64,000 bases of DNA, taken from positions 496,001 through 560,000 of the forward strand of contig JAQSWM010000001.1 of NCBI GenBank assembly GCA_029266635.1, in the 5' to 3' direction. Below the pieces are notes generated by a model. The model searched no databases and was not told the origin of the DNA. It saw nothing but the letters and a program-made list of their open reading frames with translations. The position numbers and the translations under genes are program-made. Shown one piece after another: positions 44,411 through 52,339 of the stretch; positions within the stretch are counted from its first letter, which is position 1, and every line of letters starts with the position of its first letter. Source of the DNA: Sphingobacteriaceae bacterium. GTDB lineage: Bacteria; Bacteroidota; Bacteroidia; Sphingobacteriales; Sphingobacteriaceae.

Positions 44411-45187
44411 ATGCCAGAGCTCCCGGATCTACAGGTTTTTGCCCGGAATTTAAAAAAACTGATTGCCGGCAAGTCCGTCACGAGGATTGAACTGCATAAA
44501 GCGAAAAACAGCAATGTGGCGCTGAAGGAACTTAAAGGAGTTGAAAAACAAGCTTTAAAGAAGATCTATCGCGATGGAAAAGAACTGTTCCTGGAGTTTG
44601 AAAAAGGCGATGTGCTTGCTTTTCACATGATGCTGCACGGCAAACTGTATTACTCTGAAAAAGCCGAACAAGAAAAAAATACAATCGCAGAACTTCGCTT
44701 TGACGATGGCAGCAGTTTATCCTTAACCGACTTTCAGGGAATTGCAAACATAAAGCTCAATCCAGACAAGAAGCCTGGAATGGATGCTCTATCGAAAAAT
44801 CTGGACTTTGACTTTCTTAAAAACCGCCTTGAGAAAACCCGCACCAACATCAAGGCGGTTCTCATGGATCAGAAAATTATCAGCGGTATTGGCAATGCTT
44901 ACGCGGATGAGATTTTGTGGGATGCAGGTATTGCGCCTAATTCGGCAGCAAACAAAATCCCGGATGAGAAGATAAAAGATCTCGCAACATCCATAAAGAA
45001 AGTTCTAGAAGAAGCGGAGGAAAACATCTTGAAAGCTAAGCCTGACATCATTGCGGGTGAAGTGCGGGATTTCCTTAAAATCCACAACTCACATTTGCAA
45101 AAAAGCCCAGGCGGCGCAGCCATAAAAGTGGAAGTGAAAGGCGGCAGAAAAACTTACTATACAGACGAGCAGGAGCTTTATAAATAA
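44411..45187 (+). CDS. Fpg/Nei-family DNA glycosylase without zinc finger
   Basis: 258 residues. N-terminal catalytic PE after the initiator Met (MPELPDLQVF), Lys57 in YRDGKELFLE, FHMMLHGKL, and the helix-two-turn-helix with the conserved Asn in ISGIGNAYADEILWDAGI. Excises oxidised bases and cuts the AP site by beta/delta elimination. The C-terminal region ends KGGRKTYYTDEQELYK: it keeps the hairpin Arg but has none of the four cysteines of the usual zinc finger, resembling zincless members such as NEIL1. MutM versus Nei substrate range cannot be told. Confidence 0.9.
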   Translation: MPELPDLQVFARNLKKLIAGKSVTRIELHKAKNSNVALKELKGVEKQALKKIYRDGKELFLEFEKGDVLAFHMMLHGKLYYSEKAEQEKNTIAELRFDDGSSLSLTDFQGIANIKLNPDKKPGMDALSKNLDFDFLKNRLEKTRTNIKAVLMDQKIISGIGNAYADEILWDAGIAPNSAANKIPDEKIKDLATSIKKVLEEAEENILKAKPDIIAGEVRDFLKIHNSHLQKSPGGAAIKVEVKGGRKTYYTDEQELYK

Positions 45188-45268
45188 TCCTCCCATTAGC
45201 AAACATGACGTTCATTATTGAAACCTTTTTCTGGTTTATTCCTTTTTATAGTAGACTAAACTATTGCT

Positions 45269-45754
45269 ATGGAACCAGATAAAAACTTTCCGGAACTGGA
45301 AAACGACAATAATGACCGCGACCGGACTCTTAAAGACAATTTGGGAGAGACGATAGATCAGGAAAACCTGCTTTATAATAAGGAAAAGAACAGTTTTGAG
45401 ATCGATGTGCCCAGCACAGATCCCGACTATGATCACCCTGATCCGTACGATACCGGCGCTGAAAACGGAGAAGATTTCGACTCCGACTGGGATGAAGCCA
45501 ACCCGGTTGTAGGAAATGAATACGACAAAGATGCTTCGCTGGAAAGCGATGTGGACACGCTCGGGATGCACATTGACAGCGGGAAAATCGTAGAGCTTGA
45601 CCCGATTGACGAGGAACTGTCAAAAACGCCGGAAGATGATCGTGACGACCTTGATGAAGAAGGCTATCCGAAGAAAGATGCTGATGTAAGCGGATCTTCT
45701 CTCAAAACAGATGCTGATCTAGAGGACGGCGATGATGACGAAATCATGAAGTAA
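45269..45754 (+). CDS. Highly acidic, probably disordered protein
   Basis: 161 residues, extremely rich in Asp and Glu with few hydrophobics and no cysteine; for example DPDYDHPDPYDTGAENGED and ELDPIDEELSKTPEDDRDDL. No signal peptide or membrane helix. Codon pattern and a terminator directly after it support a real gene. Family not recognised; the composition suggests an intrinsically disordered protein, perhaps a nucleic-acid mimic or stress protein, but nothing here shows a function. Confidence 0.7.
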   Translation: MEPDKNFPELENDNNDRDRTLKDNLGETIDQENLLYNKEKNSFEIDVPSTDPDYDHPDPYDTGAENGEDFDSDWDEANPVVGNEYDKDASLESDVDTLGMHIDSGKIVELDPIDEELSKTPEDDRDDLDEEGYPKKDADVSGSSLKTDADLEDGDDDEIMK

Positions 45755-45756
45755 GA

Positions 45757-45788
45757 GTTGAAAGGCCAAAGACTAAAGCTGAAAGGCT
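45757..45788 (+). repeat. Short-word repeat AAAGGC/ACTAAAG after the acidic ORF
   Basis: Two near-copies of a GAAAGGCYAAAG word separated by ACTAAAGCT, between the stop codon of the acidic ORF and the terminator stem. Low-complexity spacer sequence in the same style as the TGAGAT words elsewhere in this window. Confidence 0.35.
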
Positions 45789-45820
45789 AAAGCCGGAGCC
45801 GGGTGGTTTCCGGCTTTTTT
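45789..45820 (+). terminator. Rho-independent terminator after the acidic ORF
   Basis: 9-bp stem AAAGCCGGA (45789-45797) and TCCGGCTTT (45809-45817), loop of 11 nt, T-run TTTTTT at the end. Lies just before the convergent dnaX stop. Confidence 0.85.
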
Positions 45821-47633
45821 AGTCTATGCCCAGATTAAACTTTCTCCGAAACTCTTCAAGTTTAGGATTCTTCTCAACCATGTGCTGATACTTCTCGCTG
45901 GAGGTATAAAGTTTCTTTTTTGTTGATTGTTCAGCCTGCCGGCTTACAATATCTATCGCGAAATTCTTCAGTTCTGTGCGGAGGAAATTCAGCAGATCGA
46001 TTTTCTCCAACATCAAGGTATTCTCCTGGATTTTATTTTCTACCTGAACTTCGATTTGGAAATCATCGAGCAACTTGGGCGCCGTGGTAGTCATCAAAGT
46101 GAAGAGGTTCAGCTTGGTTGCCTGCTTCATTTTTGCCGCATAATCGTTCCACAGTCGTATTAACTCGATCTCAGAAAAGTATTCGCGTGCCTCTCCTGAT
46201 AGATATTCAGGCTTCTGCTCTTCCTCCTTTTTAGGTGCGCCGCTAAGCTCTTTCAGGTTTGGGATCAGCGATGCAGAAGTGGGCATGCCATTCAATGGAA
46301 CCGTGAGCTTTGGCTTCTCCTGAACAGGTTCTGGCTTTTTGATGGGCTCCGACGGAGGCTCTGAAACATAGCTTTCGGGCTGTGGCGCAGGAGCCTGGGA
46401 TTGAAGATTAGGTGCGGAAACGGGCTGTGTTTGAGCCGGAACAACCGGTTCCGGAGTTGTTTTTGGGCTTGAAACTACAGGCTCAAGTTTTTTTTTTAAC
46501 TCCCCGGCAGCATCCGGCGGCATTTGGGCCAGGTTCATGGCCGATGCGATGTGGCACATCTTGATCAGTGAAAGCTCAACCTGGAGGCGCTGGTTCTTGC
46601 TTGTTTTATAGTTCAGATCGCATTGGTTTGCGATGTTCAAAGCCGACAGCAGAAATGCCACGGATGAAGACTGAGATTGTGCCAGGTACTTCTGCCTGAT
46701 ACCATCGCTCACTTCCAGCAGCTTCAACGTGGCAGCATCTTTCCCGACAAGCAAATTCCTGAAATGCGAAGCCAGCCCCGTGATGAAGTTATTTCCGTCA
46801 AAGCCATTGGCCAGGATTGTATCGAATATGAGCAGAGCTTCAGCAACATTCTCAGTTAAAAGCTTGTCTGTTATCTGGAAATAATAATCGTAATCCAGAA
46901 TGTTCAGGTTTTCAATAACCGCTTTGTACGTAACGTTCCGGTTTGAAAAACTTACAATCTGATCAAACATCGAAAGCGCATCGCGTAAGCCGCCATCAGC
47001 TTTCTGAGCAATCAGGTGCAAACCATCCGAATCAAAATTCACCGACTCCTTTTGAGCAATAGACGCAAGGTGATTCGCCATATCCTCTACCCTGATCCGG
47101 TTAAAATCGAAGATCTGGCAACGGGACAAAATGGTTGGCAATATCTTGTGCTTCTCGGTTGTAGCGAGGATGAAGATCGCGTATGACGGCGGCTCCTCAA
47201 GCGTCTTCAGGAAGGCATTGAAGGCCGCCTGTGAGAGCATGTGAACCTCGTCAATAATATAAATCTTGTATTTCCCCGCTTGTGGCGGGATGCGTACCTG
47301 CTCAATCAGGCTCCGTATATCATCAACCGAGTTATTGGAAGCCGCATCCAGCTCATGGAAGTTGAAAGAATTGCCCTGCTGAAAAGACCGGCACGAATCG
47401 CACTCGCCGCACGGCTCAATCTGTGGGCTGAGGTTCTGGCAATTGATTGTTTTTGCCAGAATACGGGCGCACGTAGTTTTGCCCACCCCTCTTGGACCGC
47501 AGAACAAAAATGCCTGGGCAAGCTGATTGTTTTTGATGGCATTTTTCAGCGTGTTGGTTATATGCTGCTGACCTACAACACTTTCAAATGTTGAGGGGCG
47601 ATACTTCCGTGCTGAAACAATGAAATTATCCAT
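45819..47633 (-). CDS. dnaX: DNA polymerase III subunits gamma/tau
   Basis: 604 residues. Clamp-loader ATPase: Walker A GPRGVGKT (46-53), zinc ligands Cys65, Cys75, Cys78, Cys81, Walker B DEVH (128-131), and LSRCQIF. Domain III ends near residue 370, followed by a Pro-rich linker (about 385-470) and a C-terminal domain (about 490-604) for binding polymerase and helicase. Between core and linker, codons 379-382 contain a run of ten A (46488-46497); a one-base slip either way hits a stop after 383 or 385 residues, giving a gamma-like product. ATG is only 5 nt from a TATTTTCG box. Confidence 0.96.
   Translation of the reverse strand: MDNFIVSARKYRPSTFESVVGQQHITNTLKNAIKNNQLAQAFLFCGPRGVGKTTCARILAKTINCQNLSPQIEPCGECDSCRSFQQGNSFNFHELDAASNNSVDDIRSLIEQVRIPPQAGKYKIYIIDEVHMLSQAAFNAFLKTLEEPPSYAIFILATTEKHKILPTILSRCQIFDFNRIRVEDMANHLASIAQKESVNFDSDGLHLIAQKADGGLRDALSMFDQIVSFSNRNVTYKAVIENLNILDYDYYFQITDKLLTENVAEALLIFDTILANGFDGNNFITGLASHFRNLLVGKDAATLKLLEVSDGIRQKYLAQSQSSSVAFLLSALNIANQCDLNYKTSKNQRLQVELSLIKMCHIASAMNLAQMPPDAAGELKKKLEPVVSSPKTTPEPVVPAQTQPVSAPNLQSQAPAPQPESYVSEPPSEPIKKPEPVQEKPKLTVPLNGMPTSASLIPNLKELSGAPKKEEEQKPEYLSGEAREYFSEIELIRLWNDYAAKMKQATKLNLFTLMTTTAPKLLDDFQIEVQVENKIQENTLMLEKIDLLNFLRTELKNFAIDIVSRQAEQSTKKKLYTSSEKYQHMVEKNPKLEEFRRKFNLGID
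46436..46502 (-). promoter_or_regulatory. Predicted programmed slippage/frameshift site in dnaX
   Basis: On the minus strand: GGGGAG, then TT and ten A (46497-46488), then CTTGAG. Reading one extra A gives Lys-Lys-Lys-Thr-stop (TGA); one fewer gives Lys-Lys-Asn-Leu-Ser-Leu-stop (TAG). A perfect 7-bp hairpin, CCGGAAC/GTTCCGG with 5-nt loop, lies 33 nt downstream (46436-46454). Homopolymeric A runs in dnaX are known slippage sites in Thermus thermophilus; here the effect is predicted only. Confidence 0.6.
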
Positions 47634-47638
47634 CGCAA

Positions 47639-47646
47639 CGAAAATA
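47639..47646 (-). promoter_or_regulatory. Probable dnaX -7 promoter box
   Basis: Minus-strand TATTTTCG (one mismatch to TAnnTTTG) ends 5 nt before the dnaX ATG, so the message would begin at or within a base or two of the start codon. No clear -33 element was found. Confidence 0.4.
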
Positions 47647-47729
47647 GCAAGAAGAAGTGAGATGTGGAGGGGAGATTTTCAACAGAATGAGTGCCGGTTC
47701 TTTGACTTTCTAACTACAATCCTGCACCG

Positions 47730-47737
47730 TATCTTTG
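47730..47737 (+). promoter_or_regulatory. mqnC -7 promoter box
   Basis: TATCTTTG, perfect match to TAnnTTTG, ends 5 nt before the mqnC ATG; TTTC at 47707-47710 lies 19 nt upstream as a possible -33 element. Geometry predicts a leaderless mRNA. Confidence 0.55.
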
Positions 47738-47742
47738 TATTG

Positions 47743-48867
47743 ATGAATGTAGAGGAGCTGTTAGCGAGAGCTATAAAATTGGATTTTCTTTCTCAGGACG
47801 AAGGCGTTTTCTTGTTTCAAAACGCTGCTACAGCCGAGCTTGTGTATGTGGCCAATGAGCTTCGGAAAAAGCAGGTGCCACACGGCAAAGTGACCTGGCA
47901 AATAGATCGGAATGTGAACACCACAAACGTCTGTATCGCAAATTGCAAATTCTGCAATTTCTTCAGGCGGCCAGGACATGACGAGAGCTACATTACAGAC
48001 ATCGAGACCTACAAACAAAAGATTGAAGAGACATTTCGCTACGGCGGAGATCAGCTTTTGCTCCAGGGCGGACACCATCCGGACCTTGGGCTGAAATTTT
48101 ACGCCGACCTTTTCAAGCAGTTAAAAGAACTATATCCTACTCTTAAGCTTCACTCCTTAGGCCCGCCGGAGATTGCGCACGTGGCCAAGCTGGAGAAGAT
48201 GTCGCACTACGATGTCTTGAAAAGATTGAAGGAAGCCGGACTGGATTCGCTACCGGGTGCGGGAGCTGAAATTTTAAATGACCGTGTCCGCAGACTGATT
48301 TCAAAAGGAAAGTGCGGAGGCCAGGAATGGCTGGACGTGATGCGTGCGGCACATAAGCTTGATCTTTCAACATCAGCAACCATGATGTTCGGGCATGTGG
48401 AAACCATTGAAGAACGTTTCGAACATTTGGTCTGGATAAGACAGGTGCAGTCGGAGAAACCGGAGAGCTCTAAAGGATTCACGGCATTTATTCCATGGCC
48501 TTTTCAGGATGACGGCACTTTGCTGAGAAAAGTTAGAGGCATCAGAAATAACGTCACCGGCGATGAATACATCCGCATGATCGCGTTGAGCCGCATTATG
48601 CTGCCGAACATTAAGAACATACAGGCATCGTGGCTAACTGTGGGCAAGCAAGTTTCGCAATTATGCCTTCATGCCGGAGCCAATGACTTTGGCTCGATTA
48701 TGCTGGAGGAAAATGTTGTTTCCGCCGCTGGCGCACCACACCGCTTCACTTTTAAGGGAATCCAGGACGCTATTAAAGAAGCAGGTTTTGAACCCCAACT
48801 TCGCGATCAGCAATACCGCTTTCGCGAGATGCCCCAGCAAATAGAGGAGCAGGTTATCAACTATTAA
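47743..48867 (+). CDS. mqnC: Cyclic dehypoxanthinyl futalosine synthase
   Basis: 374 residues from the ATG at 47743 (MNVEELLARAIKLDFLSQDE). Radical-SAM cluster motif CIANCKFCNFFR (Cys64, Cys68, Cys71), GGDQLLLQGGHHPDLGL, LHSLGPPEIAHV, SLPGAGAEIL and the C-terminal SIMLEENVVSAAG, all typical of MqnC. It cyclises dehypoxanthine futalosine in the futalosine route to menaquinone. An in-frame upstream extension has no support because the promoter box lies within it. Divergent from dnaX. Confidence 0.96.
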   Translation: MNVEELLARAIKLDFLSQDEGVFLFQNAATAELVYVANELRKKQVPHGKVTWQIDRNVNTTNVCIANCKFCNFFRRPGHDESYITDIETYKQKIEETFRYGGDQLLLQGGHHPDLGLKFYADLFKQLKELYPTLKLHSLGPPEIAHVAKLEKMSHYDVLKRLKEAGLDSLPGAGAEILNDRVRRLISKGKCGGQEWLDVMRAAHKLDLSTSATMMFGHVETIEERFEHLVWIRQVQSEKPESSKGFTAFIPWPFQDDGTLLRKVRGIRNNVTGDEYIRMIALSRIMLPNIKNIQASWLTVGKQVSQLCLHAGANDFGSIMLEENVVSAAGAPHRFTFKGIQDAIKEAGFEPQLRDQQYRFREMPQQIEEQVINY

Positions 48868-48868
48868 C

Positions 48869-48897
48869 AAAAAAAGGCGGATCTCTCCGCCGTTTTT
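48869..48897. terminator. Terminator between mqnC and the ferritin-like gene
   Basis: Stem GGCGGA (48876-48881) / TCCGCC (48886-48891) flanked by A-run on the left and GTTTTT on the right, so it can work for both convergent genes. Confidence 0.75.
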
Positions 48898-48917
48898 CAC
48901 TTATTACCACACTCTAT

Positions 48918-49757
48918 TTATGCAAAGAACGGTGTAACTATAGCCAGTATTTGGGCTTTAGTTAGTGGCTCATCGAATGCTTCTGTAGCTGCGTTTACAG
49001 ACAACATTCCGCTTACGCCGCTTAGTTTGGTTATGTCCACTCCGGCTTGAACTACATTATCCTCGCCCGCGTACGTGCCGTTTACGGCAGCACCGATACC
49101 CGTGTCATTTGCTCCGGTAATCCACGGCTTTAACGCAGGCATTGTTCTTGCTCGGCGCATCTGACGTAAATGCGATGCATGCCTAGCCTCAACTGAATGG
49201 ATGTTTAAAGCAGCAGTTAACACCACTTGATTCCCGAGGAGGTTTCCCGCCTGGCCTTTGTATGCCCGCACTCCAGTATCTTCGAAGACCTGAGCAACAG
49301 CAAGGAAGGTGTCATAGTTGGTGAAGACAGTGGGGAATGTGCCTTTCGCTGTAAAGTCGAAATTCGGCTTGGCAACTGCGGCAGATCCCAGAACAGATTT
49401 TAGAAAAGCAACGTGGTTGTTTTCATCTTTAGTGATTTGCTGCAAAGCTCCCAGAGCGGCAGCATTCTGCCCTTGTGTTGTAAAAGTTGCTGTCCGAACA
49501 GAATTTGTTCCTTGCGTATAAAATTCCGCTTCAAGGTATTCAAGTGTCAAAGCAAAATTCAATACATCGGTAACCGAGCTTGAGGTTTGGCCATAAGCTT
49601 TTTTAAACAAGGTTCCCATTGCGAATGGCAGAGCCGAAAGGGCTACTTTCGATCCGAAGCTTGTTATGTTTTTGATCGCTGCACGGCGTGGATTGATACG
49701 CTCGTGGAATTCAGGATCCACTTTTTCTATTTCGTCTATAATATTTAATAAGTTCAT
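48918..49757 (-). CDS. Ferritin-like domain protein (PF13668 type), 2
   Basis: 279 residues. Starts with a charged segment (MNLLNIIDEIEKVDPEFHER) then a hydrophobic stretch with INPRRAAIKNI upstream, probably a Tat or membrane-targeting signal ending AYGQ at about 55. The four-helix metal-binding residues appear as LTLEYLEAEFYTQG, TKDENNHVAFLKSVLG, AQVFEDTGVRAYKG and HSVEARHASHLRQMRR. Related to desiccation-linked ferritin-like proteins. It is 10 nt downstream of its paralogue, so co-transcribed. Metal-binding is predicted; physiological role is unknown. Confidence 0.85.
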   Translation of the reverse strand: MNLLNIIDEIEKVDPEFHERINPRRAAIKNITSFGSKVALSALPFAMGTLFKKAYGQTSSSVTDVLNFALTLEYLEAEFYTQGTNSVRTATFTTQGQNAAALGALQQITKDENNHVAFLKSVLGSAAVAKPNFDFTAKGTFPTVFTNYDTFLAVAQVFEDTGVRAYKGQAGNLLGNQVVLTAALNIHSVEARHASHLRQMRRARTMPALKPWITGANDTGIGAAVNGTYAGEDNVVQAGVDITKLSGVSGMLSVNAATEAFDEPLTKAQILAIVTPFFA

Positions 49758-49767
49758 GTTTGTAGAT

Positions 49768-50469
49768 TTAGTAAGTAGGTAATCCGTCTGTGTTGATTGG
49801 TGTTTTGATGTAGGTTCCGGCTATGGCAAGTACCTGTGTTGGGCTGCGTGAAATATCCAATCCGGTTGATTGATTAACCACATCAGAACCTGCGAAAGAT
49901 CCGGGAGAAATTAGGTCGCGGATGAGGGCTGCGTGCCTGGCTTCCACCGAAACAATTTTACCTGCAATTGCAAGGTAATCTACGTTTTTGATCAGCCAGC
50001 CGGCACCGTTGTACGCCGACACACCCAAATCTTCGAAAGCTTTCGCGGTAGCCAAAACGCTATCTCTGCTTGAAAAATTTATAGAAGAGAAGTCAACCTC
50101 GAGCGATGTTATCGCCGAAGAGCCTAAAGCTGCCTTGAAAAATTCCCGGTGGGCAATTTCGTGGTCGCGAATGTCTGCGAAGTATGAGCTCTCCATGGCG
50201 CTTATGCCTGAGTAAGGGCTCGCCACTACTTGAGTATAGAAAGCTGCTTCTAATTGCTCCAAAGCATAGGCATAGTTTAAGATCGCGGTATCGCCATCAC
50301 CTAAATAAACTCCACGTACGCTACGATCCTTTTTACAACCAGCTGCAATCAGGGCGATGCCTGCAGCTCCGGCACCCGCATATTTCAAGAATGAACGTCT
50401 GTGAACATTAGCAGACAAAAAGTCGCCGGTTGGCTGCTCTTTTTCATCTACGTGAGATAGATTTTCCAT
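49768..50469 (-). CDS. Ferritin-like domain protein (PF13668 type), 1
   Basis: 233 residues. N-terminus has a twin-arginine-like motif in HRRSFLKYAGAGAAGIALI, then AAGC, a lipobox, so a Tat-exported lipoprotein is likely. Ferritin-like helices with conserved acids: YALEQLEAAFYTQV, IRDHEIAHREFFKAALGSS, AKAFEDLGVSAYNGA and VSVEARHAALIRDLIS. First gene of a two-gene operon with a related protein. Confidence 0.86.
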   Translation of the reverse strand: MENLSHVDEKEQPTGDFLSANVHRRSFLKYAGAGAAGIALIAAGCKKDRSVRGVYLGDGDTAILNYAYALEQLEAAFYTQVVASPYSGISAMESSYFADIRDHEIAHREFFKAALGSSAITSLEVDFSSINFSSRDSVLATAKAFEDLGVSAYNGAGWLIKNVDYLAIAGKIVSVEARHAALIRDLISPGSFAGSDVVNQSTGLDISRSPTQVLAIAGTYIKTPINTDGLPTY

Positions 50470-50599
50470 AAGTATTAGTTTTAGTGTACAGTTTGTTGAT
50501 TTTAAAGACGTACGGCAGAAGGCAGTGACCGGATTTTTTCAGCGGAGTTTTTTTATCGCGGCAGATAAAACGTTATTATTACTTCGATAATAGCAGCCA

Positions 50600-51166
50600 A
50601 TGCCATCCAACGACCTCACTCTTGATATTGAAGCCATCATCTTTGCATCGGATGCCAGCAATGCCGTTGATGACATAAGACATGTGCTGGAAACAACTCA
50701 CGAGCAAGCCATCAGTGAAAAAGAGGTTCGTTCAGCCATCCAAGGCATTAAAGAAAAGTATGCAGATGAGGCGTTTGCTATTGAACTGAGAGAACTAAAT
50801 GGCGGTTACCAGTTCCTTACCAAGAGCCGACACCACGGCGTGATCAATCAATTGCAACTACAGAGATCGAAGAAAAAGCTTTCGCAGGCAGCAATGGAGA
50901 CACTGGCAATAATTGCGTATCGTCAGCCGATTACCAAGTTAGAGGTTGAGCAAATCCGCGGCGTGAACTGTGATTACACTATTCAGCGGCTGCTGGAAAA
51001 GGAACTGATAAGTATTGCAGGCAAAGGTGATGGTGTGGGGCGCCCGATTCTTTATGCCACAAGCCCGCTGTTTATGGACTATTTCGGGCTTAACTCCACA
51101 GCCGACCTCCCCCAACTCAAAGACTTAGCGAGCAACAGCAACGAAATTGGGGAGAATGAGCAATAA
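50600..51166 (+). CDS. scpB: Segregation and condensation protein B
   Basis: 188 residues with the two winged-helix domains of ScpB: DLTLDIEAIIFASDASNAVD, ELNGGYQFLTK, and the signature METLAIIAYRQPITKLEVEQ then IRGVNCDYTIQRLLEKELI and GRPILYATSPLFMDYFGL. Partners ScpA and SMC in chromosome condensation. The tail after about residue 170 is Asn/Glu-rich and variable. scpA is not in this window. Confidence 0.95.
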   Translation: MPSNDLTLDIEAIIFASDASNAVDDIRHVLETTHEQAISEKEVRSAIQGIKEKYADEAFAIELRELNGGYQFLTKSRHHGVINQLQLQRSKKKLSQAAMETLAIIAYRQPITKLEVEQIRGVNCDYTIQRLLEKELISIAGKGDGVGRPILYATSPLFMDYFGLNSTADLPQLKDLASNSNEIGENEQ

Positions 51167-51192
51167 GTCCGGTGATTGTTCCTTACAGTTTA

Positions 51193-51200
51193 TATTTTTG
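51193..51200 (+). promoter_or_regulatory. Bacteroidota -7 promoter box before the GNAT-like gene
   Basis: TATTTTTG, perfect TAnnTTTG, 20 nt before the ATG at 51221. Confidence 0.5.
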
Positions 51201-51220
51201 GAATCGTAATATTTCTACAT

Positions 51221-52339
51221 ATGCTTATTGAAGAAGTTGGAAGCCGTAAAAGCCAACAGGAATTTCTGGATGTTGCCAGGGTAATTTACAAGAACGATCC
51301 CAACTGGGTTTGTCCGTTGGATGACATGGTAGCAGCAGTTTTTGACCCGAAAAAAAATAACTTTCATTCGCACGGAAGTTCAAAGCGCTGGATCTTGCGG
51401 GATGACTCGGGAGCTTTAATTGGCAGGATTGGCGCTTTTGTGAATGAGCTCAAGGCATACACGTATGAGCAACCGACCGGCGGAATTGGCTTTTTCGAGT
51501 GCATCAATGATTATGCAGCTGCCGAGTTGCTTTTTAACACAGCGAAAGACTGGCTAGAGACGAAGGGCATGAAAGCGATGGACGGCCCTATCAACTTTGG
51601 AGAAAATGACACCTTTTGGGGATTATTGGTAGAGGGATTTATTCAGCCTTCATTTGGGATGAATTACAATCATCCTTATTACCAGCAATTTTTTGAGAAG
51701 TATGGCTTTGAAACGCAGTATGAACAGATTACCAATCATCTTGATATTACCAAACCCTTCCCGGAGCGGTTCAGAAAAATCGCCGGATGGGTTATCAAAA
51801 AACCAGGCTATACCTTTGAACATCTGAAAGCCAGCAATTTCGATAAGTATGCTTCAGATTTCATGGAAATTTACAATGATGCCTGGAAAGGCTTTGAAAA
51901 CTTCGTTCCAATTACCAAAGAAACGATGCTTGAAAGCTTTGAGAAGATGAAACCGATAATGGATGAAAAGCTTATCTGGTTTGCGTACGTTGACGGGGAG
52001 CCGGCATCATTCGTCATAACTCTTCCTGATGCTAATCAGATCATCAAGCCTTTAAAAGGAAAACTGAACCTTATCGGCAAACTTAAATTCGTTTATTACA
52101 GATGGAAAGGAGCTTCAAGGATGCGGGCGGTGGTGATGGGTACCAAGCAGGCATATCAAAAGCACGGGCTGGAATCGGCTTTATTCATCAAGCTTGGCGA
52201 GTATGTGCTTCCGTTAAACAGGTATAAGGAACTGGAACTTTCGTGGGTCGGCGATTTTAACGAGAAAATGCTTGCGCTGCATGCAGCGATGGGAGCAACG
52301 TTCGGGAAAAAACATCTTACGATGCGGAAAGTATTTTAA
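51221..52339 (+). CDS. GNAT-like N-acetyltransferase-fold protein
   Basis: 372 residues from the ATG at 51221 (MLIEEVGSRKSQQEFLDVAR); the upstream TTG frame overlaps the promoter. The N-terminal half has an acetyltransferase look (IGRIGAFVNEL, GGIGFFECINDYAAAELLFN, GPINFGENDTFWGLLVEGFI) and the C-terminal half repeats the fold (YVDGEPASFVITLPD, MGTKQAYQKHGLESALFIKL). This is a widespread Bacteroidota family of cytoplasmic proteins with unknown substrate. It ends at a two-way terminator shared with the XRE gene. Confidence 0.75.
   Translation: MLIEEVGSRKSQQEFLDVARVIYKNDPNWVCPLDDMVAAVFDPKKNNFHSHGSSKRWILRDDSGALIGRIGAFVNELKAYTYEQPTGGIGFFECINDYAAAELLFNTAKDWLETKGMKAMDGPINFGENDTFWGLLVEGFIQPSFGMNYNHPYYQQFFEKYGFETQYEQITNHLDITKPFPERFRKIAGWVIKKPGYTFEHLKASNFDKYASDFMEIYNDAWKGFENFVPITKETMLESFEKMKPIMDEKLIWFAYVDGEPASFVITLPDANQIIKPLKGKLNLIGKLKFVYYRWKGASRMRAVVMGTKQAYQKHGLESALFIKLGEYVLPLNRYKELELSWVGDFNEKMLALHAAMGATFGKKHLTMRKVF

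Noticed and set aside
47620-47742. N-terminal extension of mqnC
   Set aside because: It would overlap the dnaX start and its own promoter box; MqnC proteins begin near MNVEELLARA.
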